A DNA stretch of 46,094 nucleotides, taken from a virus. The notes under the pieces are model-generated. The model was not told where the DNA came from and ran no database searches. It was given only the letters and a program-made list of their open reading frames with translations. The position numbers and the translations under genes were made by a program. Location: IMG/VR virus record IMGVR_UViG_3300024057_000005, positions 1-46,094 of that record; one strand, 5' to 3'. Positions within the stretch are counted from its first letter, which is position 1, and every line of letters starts with the position of its first letter. Positions 14,414-25,100 of this stretch are shown here, piece after piece.

Positions 14414-14439
14414 CAGTGTTTCCTTTGGGTTTGCGGGGT

Positions 14440-17400
14440 CTAGTCTTCCGGTAGATACACGGTCTCGGCCTCGTCCGCAATGCCGCGGAGAACCTCTATC
14501 CTCCGCTGGAACTCGTCCGCGCGCTCACGGTCGGCCCGCTTCAGGGATGTCCGCATGAACGACGAGGAGGGGACATACGGCTCGTAGCGCCCCTCCATGA
14601 TCGACCTGGCGCGTTTCTTTGAGAGGGAGGTCCTGAGGGCCTCCTCGACTTCTTCGGGGGTAGCGCCAAGGGACATGGCCCCCTGGGAGGCCTTGTAGAT
14701 TTTCTTCCACGCCTCCCTGCGCTGCCCCTCGGTGCGCTCGTAGACATCCCGGATCTCATCGTCCGACATCTCGAGAGTCCCCGTCTTCAGGGTCTGGGAG
14801 AGCGTCTGTGATGAGTCGTTCCAATCCCTCTGGAAGTCCCCCGAGAGGAACGAGAGGCTGGAGCTGATCTCGAACTTCTGACGGCGCATGCCTGTGAAGA
14901 CCGCCCACATCTCGGTTTCGAAGTCGTACTTCCTGCCGTAGGTTGCCACCTCGTCGTTCAGCCCCTTGGCTATGCGGCGGGCGCTGGAGATGGTCCCGGG
15001 TTCAGCGGCTCGCATCAGGTGCTCGCCGATCTCCAGGGCCTTGTCATCCCACGATGCAGCCTCGTCAAACACGCGGCCCCCGGTGGGCTTCTTATTGCGA
15101 AGCACGTCCGTGATGGCGCCGAACATGATGTCCTCGCCGATCCACGGCTCCGATGCTTCGCCGAGAGCCCCGAGAGCCGCGTCGTCGATCTCCCCATCGC
15201 TGAGCCCGCGGAGTAGGGCCATGATGGGCTTCTTGATGTAGGAGAACGGGTCCACGTACGAGATGTCGATGTACTCAGCCACGCCGTCTTCGTCGCGGCC
15301 CATCCACATCAGGCATGAGTTCTCCGACCACGGCGGAACAAACATGCGCGCATCTTCATCGTCGTCTCGGGTGAGACCGGACAGGACTCTAGCCGCGGCG
15401 CAGAGCACCTGGGGGATAGTCGCCGCGGCGAGCGCCCCCATCATCCGCTGAGCCCCCTGCTTGCGAAGCTCAGCGTTCCCGCTCTTGAGGTCCGACTTCG
15501 CCAGCCTTACCGTGTTTCCCGAGATGCGGACAATCTCCGTCGGGAAAGCAACGAAGGCTCCGACGAAGGGTACGCGGCGGATGAACTGCACGGCTCGGGG
15601 CAGCCTGCTGTAGTCGGTGTACGTCAGCAGAACGCGCTCGGCGGCGCGCTCCTCGATCTGAGCTTGAGACTCCTTGGGGTACGCTTTGCGCATGCGCGCC
15701 TTCTCGTGGCGGAACCCGTTGAGCTTCCAGGCGTCATCCCCCAGCTGGTAGAACTGCGAGGCCTTGTCGATCCCCTGACGGAGAACGCGCTCCATCTTGT
15801 TCGCGTACAGGTACGCCGGGTCCTGGTTGCGGTCACCCCAGACCTCCTCCGTCAGCTTGCGCACCTCGCCGGAGGCCGCGCCGCTGGACACCACGCCAAG
15901 CTCCGACGCGCGCGTGAACTCGGCTTCCCATTGCTGGCGGGTCTGATTGCCGGAGAGAACGCCGAAGACCTTATCGGCGGTGGACCCCTCGGCGGTCGTA
16001 CGCCGTGCGGCCTTGGCTGACTCCTGGGCTATGGAAACGGGATTGATGTGTCCACTGGCCAGCGCGAACCCGGCGTTGCCGATGTAGTTCCTGACGTGCG
16101 TCATGACCGACAGCACGGTCTTATTGAGTTTCACGAAGCCGTTGGCCTTGATCACCCCATTGACGATCGCCGGCAGGGAGGTGCTGGAGAAGGCGTCAAG
16201 CATCGCCTCCTTGATCTCCGGTGTCGTATAGAGGGTTCCCTTCTTCCCAACGAGGGGGATCAGCGCGGGGTTGTCGGCCGCACCCACCGGGGTGTCGTAG
16301 GAGATGCCGTCAACCACGATGGGCTTCTCGTGGAAGAAGCCGCCTTGCAGGCCAGCCTCTCGAGCCTCCGTTAGGAACCGGTGGTTGGTGACGAGCTGCG
16401 CCATGTTGGCGACGGAGGTCGCGTAGTTCGTACGCACCTCGCGGTTCTCCCCCAGGAGCTCCAGCCACTGAGGGGCCAGCTCCCGACGGCGCTTCAGGGT
16501 GCCGAGCTGCTTCGACCCGGCGATCTTCTGCGAGAGGGCAGCGAGGGGGTTCTCTCCGGGCTGGCGCTTCCTGATGATCGAGTTTATGAACCCATCGAGC
16601 TCGGCCTCGGTCATGGTCAACGCGACAGGCGCGGACTCTTTTTTGATCCGCACCGCGGCCTTGACCTGCCCGCGGAACCTCGTCTCGCTGATGCGCTTCA
16701 GCGTGTTCCGTTGTTCCGTGGCTATCCGCTTATCCAGCCGCGAGCCGGCCGCCTGCAGAGCCTTTGTCGCGCTCGTCGCCGCGGCGTCCATCTGCTTCAG
16801 GAGGGCGGTACTGATGGCCAGCCTGGGCTCGCGGAGGTCTCGCAGGAGATTGTTCAGCGTTCCCTGGCGGGCGTTGTCGGCCGTGCGGAGCTTGTCCATC
16901 GCGGCCTTCTGCTGCCGCTTGGCGTCGGCGACGATGGAAGCGGCCTGCTGGCCCCCGGCGATGATGTCAGGGTTCGCGAGGTTCTTCTCGAAAGCGATGC
17001 GGTTCCGCTTCACTCCGGCCTCGAACTCGCGGATAGCTACGTTGAGCTCGGTCTTTAGGGCCGCGCGCTGGTCGGGAGATGCTACGCGGATGCGCTCGGC
17101 AAGGCGCTTGAGGGAGGAAAACTCCGCTTTCTCGCGCTTGACGATCTGCTTTAGCTCCCCCTTGGAGAACTGCTCAAGGCGCTTCCGGCGCTGCTCGCTG
17201 GCCTTCAGCTGACGCCCCACGGAACGCTCGGCAGCATCGGAGAACTTCTTTTGGATCTCCTCGGCTCGGCGGTTCGAGATGTACTCCGAGCGCAGGAAGG
17301 CTTTGAAGTTGTTGCGGATCCTCGGGTCGAGGTTGTCGAGGTGCTTCGGGTCGGAGTGGACTCGGAAGGACCGGGTTACGTAGAAGCCCTGGTTCTCCGA

Positions 17401-20085
17401 GAAGCGCAGAGCCATGGGCCCTTCGACCACGCCATCCCTCACCGCCGTTCGGCTCAGGAGGTCGATGTGGTCCCGCATCTTCTGCAGAAGCCCGCGGATG
17501 TTCTTGTTCTTGATCGAGCCGCGCTTGAGGGGATCCTTCAGGGCGTCGTCGATAAGTGAGGCCACGTCGGCGTCCTTGGCGTTCGAGCCGAACTCCTTTT
17601 TCATCTCCCGCTCGAACGTCTGGTTCGTGATCTGAACCTGCTCCATCTGCCCCGTGTACCAGTTCTCGGAGCGGCGCTTGATCTTGTCGAGCGACTCCGG
17701 GCGGTCACCCCTGGGGCGGAGATTCTTGCGGTAGAAGCGCCTCACGGCCTCGATACCGGGGAGCTTGATGAGGGGCATGATGCCGGCTCCCAGCACCTGG
17801 ATCTCATCCTCGGGGTCCCCCTTCTTTCCAGCCTCGGCAGCTTTGGCGAGGAAGTCCTCGTCGATGTCGGCCTGCGAGAGGTTCTCCACCTTAGCCTCGC
17901 TGGTCGTGTCGGCGGTGATGGTCGGCAGGACGGGCGGCGTGGTGTCTATGCGCTGAGCCCTACCGGGGGGGACCGTAGCGGCGGGAAGGGCCGGCTCGGG
18001 TTCGGCGGCAGGCTCAGGCGCCGCAACGGGCTCGACCGTAGCCGCCGCGGTGACCTCCCCCTCGAGGGCCTTGATCACCTCCTCGCGGCTGCCGTGCTCG
18101 TCGAGGAGTCCACGGATGACCTGGCCACGGGGGCCCTCATCCGTGTTGCTCTCCAGCTCCTTGGCGGTTGACCCCTGGAAGAGAGCCAGCGCCTTCCTGG
18201 CCTGCTTGACGCGCTTCGCCTCCTTGGGGGCCTTCTTCTTTCTCGGGGGCACGACGAATCCGCCCTTGCGCGCGGTGTCCCTGGTTCGGCGCGCGGTTTC
18301 GCGGGCTTTCTTGCGCTCGTCGCTTTCGGCGGCCTCGTCAAGAGAGGTGGAGGTGGAGACGGGTTCACCCCCCGGCGCGCCCGTCTCCTGACCAGCCGCC
18401 TCCTCTGCAGGGGCCGCGGCGGTCAAAACAGCGGGGTCTCCATCACTTTCGCCCGCTGCTTCTTCTACCCTACCCTCCTCGGAGGGTTTCTGGGGAAGAA
18501 GCCCGCGAATTGACGCCAGCGGGTCGGGGCGAGGTGGAGAGAGCTCCGTCCCGTCGGAGATGTCCGGCTCCACCTCGGGGAAGGGGTTGGAAGACGTGTC
18601 GAACATGAAGGCCGGCGCGTCCCCCGTGTTCAGCACCCGCGCCTTCAGAGCCTCGGGGCCCTCTTCGATCTCCCTCGGAGCCGCTCGCTTCCCACTATCG
18701 GGAAGGCTTTCGGGGTCCGTTGTGTCTACGTCGGTGAACTTGCCCTTCTTCGCTAGGCGGATGAACCCGAGCTTTCGGAGCCCCTCGAGAGAGGCAAACA
18801 TCTGCTTTTGGAAGGTCTTCGGATCCTCGATGGCCCCGGGGGCTACAGGGGGCTTATTAGTGAGCGACGGCTTCCCGTTCTCGTCCACGACGACGCTCGG
18901 AGGCGCCTCGGTCGGGCTCGCCTCATTGATCGCCTCGGCCATCGCGCGGCCCTCCTCGGGGGTCACGAGCCCCTGAGCCGTGGCGCGCTGCACGATCTCC
19001 ATCGGCGGGATGAACTGCACCTCGCCCTCGCTCTGCTCGATGGTGATCCCCCCATCGATGTACTGGATAGCGGGCACCTCCGGCTCTCCAGGAGCCGCGT
19101 CCTTGCCACGACGGACATCTCCGCCGGATGTCTGAAGTCTCGGGAGAGAGCCAATGGGGGCGCTGTCGATGGAGCTGGGGTCCTTCACCTCCTGGAACCC
19201 CGGGGGGAGGTCGCCGGGAACAGAGGTGCCGACGGAACCGAAGTCGGTGTCTGTGGATCGGCCTGCGGTGCTCCCCAGGGAGGTGTTGATGCCTGAGCCG
19301 GCGATCCCTGTAAGGACGGCCACGGCTCCGCCGGCGGTCCCTGCGCGGAGAACGCCCTCGGATAGGTCGCGGTCCTCCTCGCCGATGAACTTGGCGATAG
19401 CGTTCGAGCCGAACGTCTGGAACATCTCCTGAGCCGCCTCCTCGCCGCCGTCGATCAGCCGGTCCACCATGATGCGCTTCAGTTGGCCTCCGGAGCGGGC
19501 GTTGATCCTCGTCAGCATTCTCGAGACAGGGAGCCACTCGGTAGCGCCCAGCCCCAGACCGCCCAGTAGGGCCCCCCACATCTTCAGCTCGTCGTCAGGG
19601 TCCCGGGTCTCTTGCTCGGCGTACTCCTGAGCGCCCATGGCGGCGCCGCTCATGAGCATCCCCAGGGCGGGGGCTCCGCCGAAGGCCAGCAGAGGGATAA
19701 GCGACCCCCCAGCCGAGGCGAAGTCCTGGGAGAGGAAGCCGGCAAGGCCGCCGCGGGCTTTGGACTCGGGCTGATCGATGAGCTCGACGGCAGCCTTGCT
19801 CATGACCTGGCCGGCCGTGCGCAGAGCCTCGCCGCGGGCCTGGAGGTCCTCGCCGAGGGGGTCGAGGAAGCTCAGGGCGTCAGCCTGTTCGGAGAAGGCT
19901 CGAAGGCCGTCGCCCACTTTGTCCTCAACGATGCCGAGGAACTCGATGGCCCCAGCAGGGAACGAGCCGGCAGCTCCAATTGCGTTGGAGAGGCCGCGGA
20001 CTACAGCCTCCTCGTTCGTATCCGGGCGCTCCTGCACGGCGCCCAGAAGTTCGTCGAAAATGTCGGGCGTCGTTTCCTGGAGCAT
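14440..20085 (-). CDS. Giant internal virion protein (gp16-like position)
   Basis: An 1881-residue protein, the largest in the genome. The N-terminal 280 residues contain Gly/Ala-rich hydrophobic helices (SLIPLLAFGGAPALGMLMSG). A disordered acidic/Pro region follows (about 300-700), then a long charged helical region (about 790-1130) and a C-terminal half with NYIGNAGFALASGH near 1330 and VPFVGAFVAFPTEI, typical of phage large polyvalent-type proteins. Position after the gp14- and gp15-like genes suggests an ejected core protein that forms the DNA channel. No lysozyme motif seen. AAAGGAAAAC precedes the ATG. Confidence 0.65.
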   Translation of the reverse strand: MLQETTPDIFDELLGAVQERPDTNEEAVVRGLSNAIGAAGSFPAGAIEFLGIVEDKVGDGLRAFSEQADALSFLDPLGEDLQARGEALRTAGQVMSKAAVELIDQPESKARGGLAGFLSQDFASAGGSLIPLLAFGGAPALGMLMSGAAMGAQEYAEQETRDPDDELKMWGALLGGLGLGATEWLPVSRMLTRINARSGGQLKRIMVDRLIDGGEEAAQEMFQTFGSNAIAKFIGEEDRDLSEGVLRAGTAGGAVAVLTGIAGSGINTSLGSTAGRSTDTDFGSVGTSVPGDLPPGFQEVKDPSSIDSAPIGSLPRLQTSGGDVRRGKDAAPGEPEVPAIQYIDGGITIEQSEGEVQFIPPMEIVQRATAQGLVTPEEGRAMAEAINEASPTEAPPSVVVDENGKPSLTNKPPVAPGAIEDPKTFQKQMFASLEGLRKLGFIRLAKKGKFTDVDTTDPESLPDSGKRAAPREIEEGPEALKARVLNTGDAPAFMFDTSSNPFPEVEPDISDGTELSPPRPDPLASIRGLLPQKPSEEGRVEEAAGESDGDPAVLTAAAPAEEAAGQETGAPGGEPVSTSTSLDEAAESDERKKARETARRTRDTARKGGFVVPPRKKKAPKEAKRVKQARKALALFQGSTAKELESNTDEGPRGQVIRGLLDEHGSREEVIKALEGEVTAAATVEPVAAPEPAAEPEPALPAATVPPGRAQRIDTTPPVLPTITADTTSEAKVENLSQADIDEDFLAKAAEAGKKGDPEDEIQVLGAGIMPLIKLPGIEAVRRFYRKNLRPRGDRPESLDKIKRRSENWYTGQMEQVQITNQTFEREMKKEFGSNAKDADVASLIDDALKDPLKRGSIKNKNIRGLLQKMRDHIDLLSRTAVRDGVVEGPMALRFSENQGFYVTRSFRVHSDPKHLDNLDPRIRNNFKAFLRSEYISNRRAEEIQKKFSDAAERSVGRQLKASEQRRKRLEQFSKGELKQIVKREKAEFSSLKRLAERIRVASPDQRAALKTELNVAIREFEAGVKRNRIAFEKNLANPDIIAGGQQAASIVADAKRQQKAAMDKLRTADNARQGTLNNLLRDLREPRLAISTALLKQMDAAATSATKALQAAGSRLDKRIATEQRNTLKRISETRFRGQVKAAVRIKKESAPVALTMTEAELDGFINSIIRKRQPGENPLAALSQKIAGSKQLGTLKRRRELAPQWLELLGENREVRTNYATSVANMAQLVTNHRFLTEAREAGLQGGFFHEKPIVVDGISYDTPVGAADNPALIPLVGKKGTLYTTPEIKEAMLDAFSSTSLPAIVNGVIKANGFVKLNKTVLSVMTHVRNYIGNAGFALASGHINPVSIAQESAKAARRTTAEGSTADKVFGVLSGNQTRQQWEAEFTRASELGVVSSGAASGEVRKLTEEVWGDRNQDPAYLYANKMERVLRQGIDKASQFYQLGDDAWKLNGFRHEKARMRKAYPKESQAQIEERAAERVLLTYTDYSRLPRAVQFIRRVPFVGAFVAFPTEIVRISGNTVRLAKSDLKSGNAELRKQGAQRMMGALAAATIPQVLCAAARVLSGLTRDDDEDARMFVPPWSENSCLMWMGRDEDGVAEYIDISYVDPFSYIKKPIMALLRGLSDGEIDDAALGALGEASEPWIGEDIMFGAITDVLRNKKPTGGRVFDEAASWDDKALEIGEHLMRAAEPGTISSARRIAKGLNDEVATYGRKYDFETEMWAVFTGMRRQKFEISSSLSFLSGDFQRDWNDSSQTLSQTLKTGTLEMSDDEIRDVYERTEGQRREAWKKIYKASQGAMSLGATPEEVEEALRTSLSKKRARSIMEGRYEPYVPSSSFMRTSLKRADRERADEFQRRIEVLRGIADEAETVYLPED

Positions 20086-21330
20086 CTAGTTTTCCTTTGA
20101 GCCGCCGAACTTGATCGCGCGGATGAGCTTGCGGCGGATCTCTGGGGGAATCGATTGAGGGTCTACGCCGGCGTCAGCAAATAGAGCCTGCAGGTTTTCC
20201 CGCGTGGGCTTCATCGTGACCGGCACCGGGACGCCGAAGACCCCGGGTTTGGTGTGTTTGCGCTTACCGGAGAGGAGCTCCTCGATCTCTCGCGTGAGCT
20301 TCTTACGCTTGACCACGGCAATGTCGGCGAACGAGCGGGAGTCTAGTACCCCCCGCGCTTCGCGGTCCGCCCGGTCCCTGACTTGATCCGTGAAGGAGAT
20401 GCCTTCTTCGCCTTCGCCCGGTTGGACGAAATCTTTTTTGCGCTCGGCTTCTTCTTCGCCGGTGATCGTGTCGAACTGCGTGCCACGGAATGCCTCCTTT
20501 TTCGCGTCCTCGTCATCGAGAACCATTTTCCGGATCTTCCTCATGAACGCCTCGGGGTCCCTGTTCCTCTGCACGGACAGGCTTTCGACGGAGGCGAGCT
20601 CGTTCTCGATAGCGGAGCGCACGTCCTTGTCGTCAACCAGGGCAAGCACCGCCTTGGCCTTCTCAATGCCCTTACCCCACTGGCCGAGGAGCACGGTCTC
20701 CTCAGTCCTGATCTTCCTGCGCTTCTGCAGGTGCTCGTCAACGCCGCCCGCAATGACGCCCTTCGCTTGAGCCTCCTCGAGCATTGCGGCCATCTCCTCG
20801 ACGACCTCGGGGTCCTTCTCAAACAGGCCATCGTCCACGGCATCCCGTAGCCGGTTGGAAACGTCCATGTTTCCGTCCTCGATGGCCAGGGACTTCTGCT
20901 CGGCGGCGAACCGCTTGAACTCGCGCTCACGGGTAGCCCCTGACAGGGTTCCGGCGAATTCCTCGAAGTTCGCCATGTCCTGGCGCAGCTTATCCCGGCG
21001 CTGGTTTGCCCGATCCTCGTCCTCCGGAAGCGGACCTTCCACGCCAGCCCCCAGGCTCTCGTTCTCGGGAATCCTGGAACCGATGCGGTCGATGGTCTGG
21101 GTGGACAGCTGGAGCTCGGCCTGCTGCGCCTTTTTCTTGCGGTCGAAGTCTCGGCGCTTCTGGGCAATCTCGAAGTCGAGAGCCTTGTCTCGGCGGTCCT
21201 GGTCTCGCTCCGCGCGCTCGTCGGCGAGCATCTGCGAGCGCAGCTTGATAGCCGTGGACGCGCTCTGAGAAGCCCCGGCAAGCCCTTGAACCAGGGGGTC
21301 GTTTACCTGAACTCGGAATGTACGTGCCAT
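20086..21330 (-). CDS. Coiled-coil internal virion protein (gp15-like position)
   Basis: A 414-residue highly charged, almost entirely helical protein (for example RDQDRRDKALDFEIAQKRRD). It lies between a gp14-like and a giant gp16-like gene, the order of T7 internal core proteins. Its stop abuts the next ATG, whose ribosome-binding site is encoded by its last codons (SKEN). Assignment is by position and composition. Confidence 0.6.
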   Translation of the reverse strand: MARTFRVQVNDPLVQGLAGASQSASTAIKLRSQMLADERAERDQDRRDKALDFEIAQKRRDFDRKKKAQQAELQLSTQTIDRIGSRIPENESLGAGVEGPLPEDEDRANQRRDKLRQDMANFEEFAGTLSGATREREFKRFAAEQKSLAIEDGNMDVSNRLRDAVDDGLFEKDPEVVEEMAAMLEEAQAKGVIAGGVDEHLQKRRKIRTEETVLLGQWGKGIEKAKAVLALVDDKDVRSAIENELASVESLSVQRNRDPEAFMRKIRKMVLDDEDAKKEAFRGTQFDTITGEEEAERKKDFVQPGEGEEGISFTDQVRDRADREARGVLDSRSFADIAVVKRKKLTREIEELLSGKRKHTKPGVFGVPVPVTMKPTRENLQALFADAGVDPQSIPPEIRRKLIRAIKFGGSKEN

Positions 21331-21333
21331 GGG

Positions 21334-21918
21334 CTAGGTAACCCCAAAGGATGCAGCGAGCCCGCCCACGTCAACTAGCGGGGCGTCCACCTGCGTGTTC
21401 AGTAGGTCGAAGCGAGTGTCCGCGATGCCGGCGCGGCGTGCCTGGCGCTGTCCGAGGAAGCTCGCCAAGGCTTGCTGCCCCTGGAACTTCGCCCCGGCGC
21501 GCTGCACCGCAAGATTCGAGAAGATGCCGGCAAGCCCGTTGTCGATCTCCGCGAGCCTGCGGTCCGTAGCTCCAGAGATGCCCTGATCGAGGTTCGCCTG
21601 CACCGACGAGTTCAGCAAGCCCGAGCTCGCCAGCTGCTGGCTTGCGCGAGACTGAGCCTCGACCTGACGGTCCAGCGTGCGCCGCTTGGCGGAGCGCCCG
21701 ATGTTGGCCGTGGCGATCCCCGCGTTAGCGAAGCCCTTGTCCTGGGCGTCGATGCCCGCCTGCAGGGCCTGGCGCTGCTGGGACGCGAACAGGCTTTCCT
21801 GGCCCAGCTGCTGCTGAACGAGGCGCTCACCATCGCGCTGGAGCTTCTTCTTCTCGTCCCTTGCGCGGATCGACTGGAAGGCGTTGACGCCTGCCCCGAT
21901 GAGTGCTGCGTAGACCAT
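21334..21918 (-). CDS. Small internal virion protein (gp14-like position)
   Basis: A 194-residue Ala/Gln-rich helical protein with a hydrophobic N-terminus (YAALIGAGVNAFQSI), followed by long helices rich in Gln and Ala (QQLGQESLFASQQRQALQAG). This resembles T7 gp14-type internal virion protein B. It follows tail nozzle genes directly, as expected. Confidence 0.65.
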   Translation of the reverse strand: MVYAALIGAGVNAFQSIRARDEKKKLQRDGERLVQQQLGQESLFASQQRQALQAGIDAQDKGFANAGIATANIGRSAKRRTLDRQVEAQSRASQQLASSGLLNSSVQANLDQGISGATDRRLAEIDNGLAGIFSNLAVQRAGAKFQGQQALASFLGQRQARRAGIADTRFDLLNTQVDAPLVDVGGLAASFGVT

Positions 21919-21922
21919 GGTG

Positions 21923-22177
21923 CTATCCCTTCAGTGCCCGTAAGAGGGCGCAAACGGTTGCCTGGAGACTCGCCACGTCGGCGGTGGGTTCGGCGATATC
22001 GTCCGCCGCCATGATACGGAGCCTCCCGTTCTTTAGCTCCAGGGTCTTCCCATCCACATCCCTGTCGGTCGTTCGGCGCTGCAGGACGGTGCGCCCCCGG
22101 GGGTCACCTCCCGAGGCAACAAGCGACGGAGAGATACCCTGAGCGGTGTTCCTGGATCTGTTTCTACGGAGTCCCAT
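21923..22177 (-). CDS. Small virion-associated protein
   Basis: An 84-residue protein: basic N-terminus (MGLRRNRSRNTAQG), a strand pair including GKTLELKNGRLRI, and a C-terminal helix. It is coupled to the nozzle gene by a TAATG junction. Probably a small structural or trimeric peg protein; unproven. Confidence 0.55.
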   Translation of the reverse strand: MGLRRNRSRNTAQGISPSLVASGGDPRGRTVLQRRTTDRDVDGKTLELKNGRLRIMAADDIAEPTADVASLQATVCALLRALKG

Positions 22178-25100
22178 TACCTTCTAGCCCTCTGTTTTCT
22201 AGGCCTGCGAAGCACGAGGTGTCCGTTCTCATAGGACCAGGACTCGCCGAGCTTGGCGTTCTTCAGGCGAACGAGCACGTTGTTTCCGCGGACCCTTCGG
22301 CGGAACGTCTGGTTCTCGCCGGGGCCCACCTCGAACTCCTGAACCTGTTCCCCGACAGCATCCGCCACCGCGGAGGCGTGATACCTGACCTGGGCTGCGT
22401 TTGAGTTCGCGCCCATGAACAGCTTCAGCCCGCGCACGGCGATCGTCTGCCCCGCCGATTGAGTGATCACCGGGGGGAAGAGCACGTCCGAGTCTATGGC
22501 TGTAATGTCATCCGAACCTGCGTCCGCATCCCACACGCGCAGACCTCCGTCTTCGCAACCAAGCACGAGCCGTCTCTCGTCAGCGACTATTCCGGCAAGG
22601 ACGCAAGCGGCTGTTGGTTGCACCGCGGGCAATCCAAAAGTATCTGTCCAGATGGGAGGCCGCTGTACGAGGTCATGGGTTCTGTACTCCCAGAACCAGG
22701 CCTTGCGGGCGCTTCCGCCGGATCCGAAGGGGAACTGGAAGATGTGGATTCCATCATCGCGGGGGTTCCAGAAGAGGCGTATGTGAGAGGTGGAGAAGTC
22801 GATGTCCTGGAACTCGGTGTCTTCCAGGGTGCGGTCCGTCAGCGGGATAATGCCGCCGCTCTCACCCACGCCATACAGCCCCGGCGGGTTTACCCCGAAG
22901 AAGTAGATGCGGTTCTGCCGGTCCTTGCACCACGCCTGACCCCACGCCATCCCGATCTCCGTCGAGAGGTTGTGGAACGAGCCGCCCGCCCTCGGGTCAC
23001 CCGTCAGCCGCGTTATCGTCCGGGTTCCACCCACGATGAGCAGGTCGTCCCGCGCATCGATAAGCCCCGTGATCACGTCAGGCGGAGCCTCGTCAACCTC
23101 GTTGAGGCTCAGCAGGAAAGCCGACCCGAGCTCCTCTCGAGAGGGGAACGCGTCCCAATTGCGTACGTCCCCAATCGCGCTGCCGACCAGCTTCGCCCCC
23201 ACGTCAGGGAACCCGGCGAGTAGCAGCCGCGAGTGCCAGAAGACGCCGAACTTGGCGTTGAGCGGAACATCACCGGCGGACGTGCTTTCCAGCACGGAGA
23301 CCGCGGCATCGGGTCCGTTGTAGACCTGATACGTAGATCCGTCGATGAACAGCACCTCGTTCAGCAACGGCACGCAGACCACCGTCCCCGCCGCGTTGAA
23401 CACGCCGGCCGCTATGAGCGACGTGGACCCGCCAGGGGTAAACGAGCGCAGGTCCGTGCCCTGCACATACAGGCTCTGCAGCCTGCTCTGCACCTGAGCC
23501 GTAATCGTCACATCGACGAGCTCCCGCCGCGTGATCTCCTCCTCGGTGGGGGACGCGGAGTTCTGGGAGAAGCCGAAGTAGGCGAACCGCGCGCAGTCGA
23601 TCACGTCGCCCCCATACTCCGGGATGCGCGGATCGTGATGCACTACACGCGGCGTACGGTTCTCCAACGAAGGCACAGCGATCAGGTCGGATCCACTGTC
23701 ATCGATGATTCCGAAGTACCCCTGCGTCTCGCTTGTGGGCCATACAATGTAGGCGGTACCGAACTTATCGATGTCGATGCGCGGATACTTTGAGAAGAAC
23801 GTCAGCGTGCCCGTAATGGAGGATCGACTCCACCCGCCAGTAGCCGTGAACGAATCACCCTCGTCCACAAACTTGCGCGCGAATACCAGCTCCGTCCCAG
23901 GCGGCTCGATAATCTCGTCCGGCTGTGGACCTACGGTGATGATCGCTCCATCCTTGACGCGAACCGCGTACCCGATGCCGCCATCATTGACGCTTGTTTC
24001 TTGGTTGATCACGTAGACCAGCTCGCCGGCGGCGTTGTACTTCGCCACCTGAGGCAGGTTGAGCGCCGCCGCAGCAAGTGGACTGTTGCTACCTGACGTG
24101 GGTGGGCCCATAACGATGTCGTTGAGCCCACCGAAAGCTGTACCTCCCTTTAGGCCATAGGGATGGTCGGCCGCATCTCCCGTGTCCGCCTCTTTATCAA
24201 GGAGGTGCCCCGCGCCCTCAGCGTGCATCATGTACCCCTCAATCTGCGTCATCTCGTTAGCAGACTGCGGGCCGGTAACTTCGTCGTGAAGCTCCCCCGT
24301 GCCCATCTTATGGTGGCTGAGGATCAGATTGGACCCGTCATCGAGAAGCTCAGACATGCCGCGCTCGCGGCGATCCAACACGAGGATCTCCAACAGTTCG
24401 CCCACGTAGTTGTTCCCCACCGCAGCCGTGCGAGGGCTGAACCCGATCGTGGTTCCCTCGGTAGCCGCCGGGCCGCCATAGGTAAGGAAGCTCTCCCCTG
24501 TGACTCTATCCTGAGGCTTGCCGTTCACCCGAAATAGTGACTTGGTGATGTCGTTCGCAAGCGTGGCCGCATTCACGCCGCCATCCCAGAGAACAGTTAC
24601 CAAGCACAGATCCGTGCCCTCAGAGAGAGCTTGGGCGTTCGATCCGATCATGTATCGGATACCACCCGCGCCGTCATCCGTCGCGTCCGTGCGAGCGTAG
24701 TAGGAGACATATCCCGCCAAGAAGCCCGACGTAGCATCCTGAGTCGCGTTATCGTCCCTGTTCACAAAGAGCGAATGCCCTAGCGTCCCCGGACCGCCCG
24801 AACTGGGCTGGTGCATAATTGCGCCCACGTCGCTCGTCGGCGTGTCCGCGTCTTTCGGGTCTCCCGAGATACGGAAGAGCATGAACATGCAGTACAGTCC
24901 GCCCGTGGTTGCCGGAGCGTCTACCCCGCGGTAAGCCGGCAACATAGTCTTCTGCGTGCCGCCCGCCGGATTCGAAATTGTGTAGTTGACCGCGCTCTGA
25001 TAGCCGTTGATTCCGAGGAACTGCAAAGAAGGGCGCCCGCCCGTCAGGTTGTAGTAGGCGCCGGTAGGGTCGGATTGGCCTGGAGGCGTAGCGCGAACCA

